Both the position numbers and the translations under genes were made by a program. Of a stretch of DNA of 29,901 nt, positions 19,675 through 25,452 are shown piece after piece; positions within the stretch are counted from its first letter, which is position 1, and the number at the start of each line of letters is the position of its first letter. The notes under the pieces were generated by a model. That model saw only the letters and a program-made list of their open reading frames with translations. It was not told the origin of the DNA and searched no databases. This stretch comes from a virus, in IMG/VR virus record IMGVR_UViG_3300044684_000492, positions 1 through 29,901 of that record. One strand, given 5' to 3'.

Positions 19675-21096
19675 TCATTCCGCCATCAGCGACTTGCCCC
19701 GCTCGACGCTCAGGTGAATCGCCATTGCATCCATCTCGAGCGACAGATTCGGTTGCAGCACGTTCATCAGTGCATTCACTGGATCGCCGAAGATACGGAT
19801 CAGCGTCGTGAGCTTCAGGTTCGATTGCTGCGGTTCGAAATCGCGCACCATCGCCATAAGGCCGTTCGGGATGCTGGTCATCAGCGAGATCTCCGGCTTG
19901 TTCTTCGCAGCTTGTTCCTTGATGATGCTGGGGACTGCACCCGGCATCTTCTTGAGCATGCTGAGGAACTCGTTCTCGGCGAAGAAGAGCGTCGCACAAC
20001 CGGAGAGCGTACGCAGCACGATCGCGCGCGAACCGCAGCTGAACTCGAAACGACCGTAGCTGCCAACCGACATCAGGTTGGCGAATTCCGGTTGCTTCTG
20101 GAGCGTGCTGAAGTTCTTCACGTCGAGCGAGTGATCGAACGAGAAGAACGCGGGGATCGCGATCCAGAAGCGCTCGAAGAACGTGATGAACGGCGTGAGA
20201 CGCTCACGGTCTTCTTCCGGGAAACGCAGCAGACCTACCGGCACCTGGTTGGCTGCCTTCACCAGCTTCGCGCAGACCTCCAACGGCTGGATCACACTTG
20301 TCGTGGCTTCCAAACCTTCGGGCAATTCACCCGAGGCGACCTTCGCGTTGAACTCGGCCGTCGCGGCTTCCGCGGCTGCTTTGTTCTCCGGCACTTCAGC
20401 CTTGACGTATTCAGCCGAACGCGCATCGCGCGCAGCCTTAGCACGCTCGATCGCTGCTGCCAGACCCGTGAAGAGCGGCTTGCGAATCTGGATAGCACGA
20501 CCGCTGATCGCCGAGCGGATCAGTCGTTCGTAGGTCGAGACGCCGAAAATGCGCGGCAGCACCAACGAACACTTGGCGATCACGGCATCGAGGAACGCGG
20601 CGTTGTCCTTCATTGCTTCGTCGAGTTCCGTGCGACGGATAGTCTCCAGCAACGCCGGCATGACGTCCTTGTTGCCGATCGGGCTGCCGTGGTTCACACG
20701 GCGTTCAGCCTTCACGTGGCCGGCTGCGGAAGAAGCAGCGGATTGCGTCGAGCTGTTCGACGGCTGGGTTTCGCTCGGGCTGACCGATGGACTGCTCGGT
20801 ACCACCACCGGCTTTTTTGCGGCCACCTTCTTGGCCGGCTTTTCCACCACTGCGCACGGCACGCCGTTCACGACCTTGCCTTGTTCGGCAGGCTTCTGGA
20901 CAGCGAGGCGCTTTTGCACCGATTTCGACTGCTTAGCCGGTGCAGGCGCCGACGGCGGCGCCCCCAAGCCTTGCTTCTTCTTCGCGTCGAGAATGCTCGC
21001 GACATTCGAGCGGGCCTTCACACGCTTGCTGACGTTTGCAGCAACCTTCTTTTCGACTGCCGATTGAACCGGTGCTTTCTTTGCATTCGTTGCCAT
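19675..21096 (-). CDS. 473-residue protein with Lys/Ala-rich disordered N-terminus
   Basis: ATG 21096; the nearest ribosome binding site AAGGA is unusually distant (about 15 bases). Residues 1-130 are dominated by Lys, Ala, Pro, Ser and Gln (EKKVAANVSKRVKARSN, EKPAKKVAAKKPVVVPSSPS) and look like a histone H1-like disordered basic arm. A charged helical segment rich in Ala/Glu lies around residues 210-255 (AERAKAARDARSAEYVKAE style). The rest is globular with strands and helices (FITFFERFWIAIPAFFSFDH). The basic arm suggests nucleic-acid binding, for example DNA organisation or RNA contact, but no known domain is recognised. It lies in the minus-strand unit started at 21705. Confidence 0.8.
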   Translation of the reverse strand: MATNAKKAPVQSAVEKKVAANVSKRVKARSNVASILDAKKKQGLGAPPSAPAPAKQSKSVQKRLAVQKPAEQGKVVNGVPCAVVEKPAKKVAAKKPVVVPSSPSVSPSETQPSNSSTQSAASSAAGHVKAERRVNHGSPIGNKDVMPALLETIRRTELDEAMKDNAAFLDAVIAKCSLVLPRIFGVSTYERLIRSAISGRAIQIRKPLFTGLAAAIERAKAARDARSAEYVKAEVPENKAAAEAATAEFNAKVASGELPEGLEATTSVIQPLEVCAKLVKAANQVPVGLLRFPEEDRERLTPFITFFERFWIAIPAFFSFDHSLDVKNFSTLQKQPEFANLMSVGSYGRFEFSCGSRAIVLRTLSGCATLFFAENEFLSMLKKMPGAVPSIIKEQAAKNKPEISLMTSIPNGLMAMVRDFEPQQSNLKLTTLIRIFGDPVNALMNVLQPNLSLEMDAMAIHLSVERGKSLMAE

Positions 21097-21126
21097 GATT
21101 GGTTTTGTTTCCTTGGTTTGTTGGTT

Positions 21127-21705
21127 TTAGGCTTTGTCAGACGGACTGACGATGGGGCGAGTGACGCGTGCGATATACGCATCGGCCACCAGTTGCATGC
21201 GCACAGCCATGTTGCCGCTGTTGCGCTTTTCCGCAGGCACGCTCGGGTCCGACAACCCGAAAGCGTACATGAAGGTAATCAGATTGGCATTGCCCTTCTG
21301 GTCGAGCTCCAGCAGGTTCGCCTTCCAGAAGATCTCAGCCGCATGGAGCTTGAAATTCTTCAGCTTCACAACACCCTTGGTGCCCTTCTCATCGAGCGGC
21401 ACTTCAGTGTGGGCGTCGATTTCATAGAGCGCGAGGGGGCCGAGCACCGTCGACAGACCGAGCACGCGCGTGCCATCAGCCAGACGAATCTTGCTGTAGT
21501 GACCGGGCGTGGCCACATCGATCATGTCGATCACCATCTGCGGCAGCGAGCGCGTTTCGTTGTTCAGGGGTTGCGTGAAACCGATTGCATCCTGACCGAA
21601 CTCAGCCCACTTCGCCTCGAAGAAGTCGATGTACGGCTGTTGCTGCTGCTTGATGTTGCTTTGGATCCACTTGGGGAGCTCGTCCCACTGCACGATCTTG
21701 CTCAT
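21127..21705 (-). CDS. Unknown 192-residue protein
   Basis: ATG 21705, AAGGA at the right distance. The N-terminus is helical with a Gln run (WIQSNIKQQQQPYIDFF). The middle has strands (YSKIRLADGTRVLGLSTVLG), and residues 100-190 are helical (KNFKLHAAEIFWKANLLELD). There is no membrane segment or known motif. It is the first gene after the terminator and the AACTTTACAC element at 21751-21794, and so the likely head of the unit 21705 to 18927. Confidence 0.8.
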   Translation of the reverse strand: MSKIVQWDELPKWIQSNIKQQQQPYIDFFEAKWAEFGQDAIGFTQPLNNETRSLPQMVIDMIDVATPGHYSKIRLADGTRVLGLSTVLGPLALYEIDAHTEVPLDEKGTKGVVKLKNFKLHAAEIFWKANLLELDQKGNANLITFMYAFGLSDPSVPAEKRNSGNMAVRMQLVADAYIARVTRPIVSPSDKA

Positions 21706-21750
21706 TTGGTTTCCTTGGTTGTGTACTGACAGACATACCCTACAGGTGTC

Positions 21751-21760
21751 GTGTAAAGTT
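21751..21760 (-). promoter_or_regulatory. Candidate promoter element AACTTTACAC
   Basis: Minus strand AACTTTACAC, about 46 bases before ATG 21705 and 6 bases beyond the terminator tail. Same placement as the AACTTACACAG element at 12841 and AACTTACC at 7962. Confidence 0.35.
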
Positions 21761-21766
21761 TGCCAT

Positions 21767-21794
21767 ACGGCATAAAGCGGAGCCGAAGCCCCGC
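21767..21794 (-). terminator. Hairpin with UUCG loop and TTTATGCCGT tail
   Basis: Minus strand: GCGGGGC-TTCG-GCTCCGC (one G.U pair) followed directly by TTTATGCCGT. It lies 5 bases after the stop of the 21800-22126 gene. There are only three T residues. The tail matches the ones at 7975 and 12865 exactly. Confidence 0.75.
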
Positions 21795-21799
21795 ACGGT

Positions 21800-22126
21800 T
21801 TAATCCGGTATCTTCGTGTCCGGTATTTTCATGTCGCGCCGACGCAATTCCATCAGCAGGTTCTCGCGATGCTCGGCGAGATTGTTGATGACACGATCCA
21901 GGCTCTGGTAAAAACGATTGAGCCAGTAGCGAACCATCTTGTTGCTAATCAGAGGATGCGGAAGAACAAGCGGTCCGTTCTCTTCCTTCTTGTACATCGT
22001 GTCGCGCACAGGAACCAGCAGGCCCAGGAAAGCGTCAGCTTCCTTGTACTGCGCGATGAGTTGATCTTCGGTGAGCTTATGAAAGTCTTCGTACAGCGGC
22101 TTGAGCATCCTGCCAGCGCGTGCCAT
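21800..22126 (-). CDS. Unknown 108-residue helical protein
   Basis: ATG 22126 preceded by AAAGGAGG, the strongest ribosome binding site on this strand; the longer frame to 22201 is not preferred. Mostly helical with a charged surface (YEDFHKLTEDQLIAQYKEAD; LNRFYQSLDRVINNLAEHRE). It ends with a short tandem repeat, KIPDTKIPD. It is a single-gene unit: the divergent control region lies upstream and a terminator directly downstream. Position next to that region and strong translation suggest an early, highly expressed gene. Function unknown. Confidence 0.75.
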   Translation of the reverse strand: MARAGRMLKPLYEDFHKLTEDQLIAQYKEADAFLGLLVPVRDTMYKKEENGPLVLPHPLISNKMVRYWLNRFYQSLDRVINNLAEHRENLLMELRRRDMKIPDTKIPD

Positions 22127-22158
22127 GATGAGTCCTCCTTTGGCAAGGTCACATCTAA

Positions 22159-22166
22159 GTGATATA
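22159..22166 (-). promoter_or_regulatory. TATATCAC, possible early-promoter element
   Basis: TATATCAC lies about 33 bases before ATG 22126. It differs by one base from TATATTAC, which I recall as the early promoter consensus of phiKZ-like phages. On the opposite strand GATATTAC (22767-22774) precedes the divergent gene, also one base off. Both are short AT-rich matches and could be chance. Confidence 0.25.
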
Positions 22167-22221
22167 GGTCTCAAAACGACTTCAAAACTTTCTCTCCCCA
22201 ACTTTAGACCTTCTTATATAG

Positions 22222-22247
22222 AGTAAAAGGGCTCCCGCCCTTTTACT
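22222..22247. terminator. Perfect 11-bp hairpin, possible bidirectional terminator
   Basis: AGTAAAAGGGC-TCCC-GCCCTTTTACT. The T-rich stretch is inside the stem rather than after it, and both sides continue with TATATA-like sequence. It may be a terminator or a processing hairpin in the leader of the 22126 gene. Confidence 0.45.
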
Positions 22248-22375
22248 AGTATATACGCGCCCCTCTTCCTAATTTGTTTAAGAATTGAAGGTGAACCTTC
22301 TTTATTGTTGTTATAGGTTCCAAACGATAGTTAGAGTGAGTAAAAAAATACGGTAGCATACAACACATCGAATAG

Positions 22376-22397
22376 GCTGCTCCCACAAAGGAGCAGC
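22376..22397. repeat. 8-bp inverted repeat in control region
   Basis: GCTGCTCC-CACAAA-GGAGCAGC, perfect stem, no T-run on either side. Possible RNA hairpin or protein-binding site. Confidence 0.45.
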
Positions 22398-22710
22398 AGG
22401 GTTAACGAAACATCTTCATCCAGAGGTTGGATTTTTAAAAAATCAAGTAGCTTTCCTAGTACGCTACGGAACTTGGGGTTCCTTCGCTAGTGTAGCCTTG
22501 CTTGTCAGCGAAAGGCAAAAGCAAAGACACACATCACGACTATCTCGTATTCCACTCAATAGTCTAAAGACTAAGATCAAAAACAAAACCATTGACGGCG
22601 GCGGGGACGGGGGGCGGCCGGAAATGGGCCCAGGGCGCGCGTAGCGGGCGCTGGAGCGGCTCGGGCGCGACGCGGGTACCGAGACATCCCCAGGGGCCGC
22701 CAAGCGCTCC

Positions 22711-22725
22711 TAGAGGCTGCCTCTA
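22711..22725. promoter_or_regulatory. 15-base palindrome overlapping TATATAG, operator-like
   Basis: TAGAGGC-T-GCCTCTA is a perfect inverted repeat with a one-base centre, better suited to a dimeric repressor than to an RNA hairpin. Its right end overlaps TATATAG (22724-22730), about 60 bases before ATG 22787. Confidence 0.4.
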
Positions 22726-22786
22726 TATAGGGGATTTTAACGTCATGGTGTGTGACGCCTGAAGGCGATATTACTGAGGAACGACT

Positions 22787-23638
22787 ATGGCATCTTTGCT
22801 GAAACTGGCACTCGAAGGCTCGCTCGGCGGGATCTTTGGCCACATGGATACGAGCAACGGCGCGGACAATCAAAGCGGTCAGCCGACGGCCGGTGTACCC
22901 GAGGCGAGCGAAGGCTCCCCCACGAAAGATACGAGCCTCGTGCTGCGTGGACCTTTGGCCCACCAGTTCTCCGAAGCACTCGCGCGGCTCTTTAACAAGC
23001 ACGCCCCGGAGAAGATCGAAGACAGCCAAGAGGAAGCGGCGCAGACCACGGCACCGGAAACGGCGGCTACCGAGTCCCAAGCGAACGACGCACTCGGCTT
23101 GCAGGAACTCGCGAACAACATCCGCATCATGAGTGAAGCGGAAGCCGAGGACAACTCCACCACGGTCTATGGCGTGGACGCCGCAGACGTGAAACCGGAA
23201 GACATTGTCGAGGTGAGTCAAGCTGCGGACCAGGGCGATGACCTGGTTGTCGTGATGACGCAGCTGCCGGGGGAAGGTGGTGAAGAAGCGGAACCGAGCG
23301 CGATTGCCCGGGCACTGGAGTCGCTATGCGAGTCGCGTGGTATCAGGCTCTACCCGAGCTACGAGACGTACGGCCAAGCATGTCTCGAGCAAGATCAGTT
23401 CGCGCTCGAAGGCATCTTTACCCAGAGCGATGCGGACAAGCTCCAGGATGCGAAGCTCAAGCGAATCACCAAGGGGCTCGAAGACATGGTGACGCGCATC
23501 GCCAACGCGCTCGAAGCCGCCATCAAGAAGGGCTGGACGGTCAAGCTCTCGGGCAGCAATGACGATTACAAGATCATCATCAGTGCGCTCGATGAGAAGT
23601 CTGGCAAGCGGCTGTATGCCAAAGCCTCGGTCAATTAA
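22787..23638 (+). CDS. Acidic 283-residue protein of unknown function
   Basis: ATG 22787 with TGAGGA upstream. The first 20 residues are an amphipathic, low-charge segment (MASLLKLALEGSLGGIFGHM). Residues 22-185 are acidic and Ala/Glu/Thr-rich, probably disordered between short folded parts (DSQEEAAQTTAPETAATES; QLPGEGGEEAEPS). The C-terminal 100 residues form a helical basic-acidic domain (LKRITKGLEDMVTRIANALE) ending in a strand pair (DDYKIIISALDEKSGKRLYA). First gene of the plus-strand run and directly under the divergent control region. Function unknown. Confidence 0.8.
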   Translation: MASLLKLALEGSLGGIFGHMDTSNGADNQSGQPTAGVPEASEGSPTKDTSLVLRGPLAHQFSEALARLFNKHAPEKIEDSQEEAAQTTAPETAATESQANDALGLQELANNIRIMSEAEAEDNSTTVYGVDAADVKPEDIVEVSQAADQGDDLVVVMTQLPGEGGEEAEPSAIARALESLCESRGIRLYPSYETYGQACLEQDQFALEGIFTQSDADKLQDAKLKRITKGLEDMVTRIANALEAAIKKGWTVKLSGSNDDYKIIISALDEKSGKRLYAKASVN

Positions 23639-23648
23639 GGACACCATC

Positions 23649-23738
23649 ATGATGTTTCCGATTCAAGCGTACTTCTTCAACCAGATTGCCATGCGAGAAT
23701 TCTTCACGCTGATGTTCACCCCCATCTGGATGTGGTGA
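23649..23738 (+). CDS. 29-residue hydrophobic peptide
   Basis: Two adjacent ATGs (23649, 23652) after AAGGACACC; the stop TGA is one base before the next ATG (23740). The translation is aromatic and Met-rich (MMFPIQAYFFNQIAMREFFT, ending PIWMW), with no long enough uninterrupted stretch for a sure membrane segment. Exact packing between neighbours and the ribosome binding site argue for translation, if only to couple the two larger genes. Confidence 0.45.
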   Translation: MMFPIQAYFFNQIAMREFFTLMFTPIWMW

Positions 23739-23739
23739 T

Positions 23740-24966
23740 ATGTCGGCATTCATTCAAGGCGTTTTCAATGAAGCGTGTCGAGGCCTTGTCATCGACACGA
23801 ACTTCGTGAAGAAGCTCAGTCTGTATCGCCTGCGCTGGGTGCAGAAGAACCCCGATCACATCGAGTTCTTCGGTGGCAACTTGCTGGGCGTGCAAGTCGT
23901 GCGCTTCACGGACATGGACCGCGATCAGTGGTTCGATGAAATCTTACACGTCGATCAGCATCATCTGACCGAAGAGCTCTTAGCTCTCCCGACAGTGAAT
24001 CAGGACTTCAAGGTGTCGTCGGACACGATGAACCTGTCCTGCGCGTGGCTGCTGCATGCGATCTCGAAGTCGCCCAAGCTTTCGAAGGAACTCAAGCATC
24101 AGGGCATGATGGATGTGGCGCTGGTGCTCCAGTACAAGTTCCTCACCTCGCGTCTGTACCGGCACTTCAAGTACCCGGCCGATCGCGAGACGGCGGAAGC
24201 GACCTATGCGACGCTCTCGAACAAGTACGCCATCAAGCAGTTGGGTTCCTGGAACGCGGTGCTCAATGCCCGCAGTGAGGATCTAATTGCACCGGGTGGC
24301 CTACACTCGAACGCCATCGCCAAGATGGATAACGATCTGGAAGTGATCTATTTGCTGAACGACACGCAAGGTCGAATCCGCGACATGATCAAGAACATCT
24401 ACGATGTCTTCCTCACGATCCACCATCAGGGCGTGCGTATCCAATCCACGAGCTCGATTGTGGACTATGACGGCGAAGCGGTGCTGAAAGACAAGAGTCG
24501 CAACCTCTTGGCGTACACACGGTATCTGCACTCGATTGTGACCGACAAGCAAAGCTTCATCCGTGAAGAGTTGCTCGGTGTAATCGAGAAACTGATGTAC
24601 ACGACGCCGCCGCGGCTTTTCCGCGAAACGCTCGGCTGGATCTCGGACAACTATCGGCAGTCGGGCGCGAAGAAGATCGAGGAGCTTCTCAATGAAGTCT
24701 TGATCCACGCCTTCGATTATCTGGCCGAAGAACGCACCATGGTGGCGAACCACGTGGACCTGCCCACGCTTCTCGCTCGCCTGCGTGGTGTCTACACGTC
24801 GAGTCGCTCGATCGACCCGGCCCTCTTCTCTCTGCGGGAGAAGACGGAGTGGTGTGTGAAGAAAGCCACCCTCAACAAAAACGACAGTGTCATCGCGTCG
24901 GTGCGTACCGCAGTGTTGCTCTACATTGTCGCACGCACCATGACCATGATGTATTACACGAAGTAA
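23740..24966 (+). CDS. Unknown 408-residue protein
   Basis: ATG 23740 one base after the upstream mini-ORF. The N-terminus has strands (FFGGNLLGVQVVRFTDMDRD), then an almost entirely helical body to the end, with a hydrophobic last helix (SVIASVRTAVLLYIVARTMT). There is no membrane topology signal and no known catalytic motif. Codon use and style match the structural-type genes around it. General build resembles the plus-strand protein at 3574-4674, without provable similarity by eye. It belongs to the 22787-25407 run and lies 1 kb from the terminase, a region that in relatives is rich in virion and packaging genes. Confidence 0.82.
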   Translation: MSAFIQGVFNEACRGLVIDTNFVKKLSLYRLRWVQKNPDHIEFFGGNLLGVQVVRFTDMDRDQWFDEILHVDQHHLTEELLALPTVNQDFKVSSDTMNLSCAWLLHAISKSPKLSKELKHQGMMDVALVLQYKFLTSRLYRHFKYPADRETAEATYATLSNKYAIKQLGSWNAVLNARSEDLIAPGGLHSNAIAKMDNDLEVIYLLNDTQGRIRDMIKNIYDVFLTIHHQGVRIQSTSSIVDYDGEAVLKDKSRNLLAYTRYLHSIVTDKQSFIREELLGVIEKLMYTTPPRLFRETLGWISDNYRQSGAKKIEELLNEVLIHAFDYLAEERTMVANHVDLPTLLARLRGVYTSSRSIDPALFSLREKTEWCVKKATLNKNDSVIASVRTAVLLYIVARTMTMMYYTK

Positions 24967-24984
24967 TCCCGAAAGGTAAGGATC

Positions 24985-25407
24985 ATGGCAATTGTAAAAG
25001 GGCTGGGTGGGATTCTGGTAGCAGGGGCAGTCAGCATTGGCCGGTTTCTCTCTGGCCCTTCGAGGGTGGTGCTGGACACGTCGATTGTGAATCACGTCTC
25101 GTCGTTAAGCGCGTTTAGCGTGCACGGCAGCGAGGTGACGATTCACTGTCAGGCGACGTACTTTAAACGCGAGTATATGCGCTGGTGGATGCCTGCTAAG
25201 CGCATGGCAGTGTATTCGATGAGCGCTGTGGTGCCACCGGATGCACCGCCTCGCTTGCGTGATGCGGGCGACTTTACCGTCAACATCCCGCGTGAATGTA
25301 CGGTCTTCACCCGAGAAGTGTATCAGAAGCAGCGCGCAGTCGAAGCATATCTGGATTTGCTCTTGGCCAAGATGGATCGCCGGGCAGCGCCACGCAAGTG
25401 GTGGTAA
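24985..25407 (+). CDS. Unknown 140-residue protein ending RKWW
   Basis: ATG 24985 with AAGGATC upstream. The N-terminus is weakly hydrophobic and Gly-rich (MAIVKGLGGILVAGAVSIGR), perhaps a membrane-associated helix. The middle is strand-rich (FSVHGSEVTIHCQATYFKRE) with a Trp pair (YMRWWMPAKR). The C-terminus is basic and ends APRKWW at the stop codon. The Trp-Trp ending recalls the GRRWW tails of the small genes at 3163 and 3363. Last gene of the plus-strand run, followed by the bidirectional terminator. Confidence 0.75.
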   Translation: MAIVKGLGGILVAGAVSIGRFLSGPSRVVLDTSIVNHVSSLSAFSVHGSEVTIHCQATYFKREYMRWWMPAKRMAVYSMSAVVPPDAPPRLRDAGDFTVNIPRECTVFTREVYQKQRAVEAYLDLLLAKMDRRAAPRKWW

Positions 25408-25422
25408 AGCTTGCAGCATAGA

Positions 25423-25452
25423 GGCCCGGGTCACCCCGGGCCCTTATGCCGT
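25423..25452. terminator. Bidirectional hairpin with TATGC tails, between convergent genes
   Basis: Perfect 8-bp stem GGCCCGGG-TCAC-CCCGGGCC. The plus strand continues CTTATGCCGTT into the terminase stop codon; the minus strand continues TCTATGCTGC. It serves the plus gene ending at 25407 and the terminase gene. The plus tail is the shared TTATGCCGT motif with no T-run. Confidence 0.8.

Larger units (their letters stand above)
22127..22786. promoter_or_regulatory. 660-base gene-free divergent control region
   Basis: No ORF is supported on either strand. From left to right: AT-rich DNA with TATATCAC on the minus strand at 22159-22166; an 11-bp perfect hairpin (22222-22247); another AT-rich stretch; an 8-bp hairpin (22376-22397); a stretch with nested inverted repeats around GGAACTTGGGGTTCC (about 22460-22500); a very GC-rich tract (about 22594-22710); a 15-base palindrome (22711-22725) touching TATATAG; and a CGCC-TGAA-GGCG hairpin (22756-22767) next to ATATTAC just before the 22787 gene. 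This must drive the divergent genes and could include a small RNA or a replication origin. Confidence 0.6.

Noticed and set aside
18459-19811. 450-residue plus-strand frame
   Set aside because: Antisense shadow of the genes at 18281-19622, with an Arg/His-rich translation.
19645-21729. 694-residue open frame on the plus strand
   Set aside because: It is the antisense of two well-supported minus-strand genes; it is Arg/His/Leu-rich, a typical shadow composition, and has no ribosome binding site.
3574-24966. Homology between the plus-strand proteins at 3574-4674 and 23740-24966
   Set aside because: Both have a similar helical build and a central hydrophobic region, but no stretch aligns convincingly by eye.
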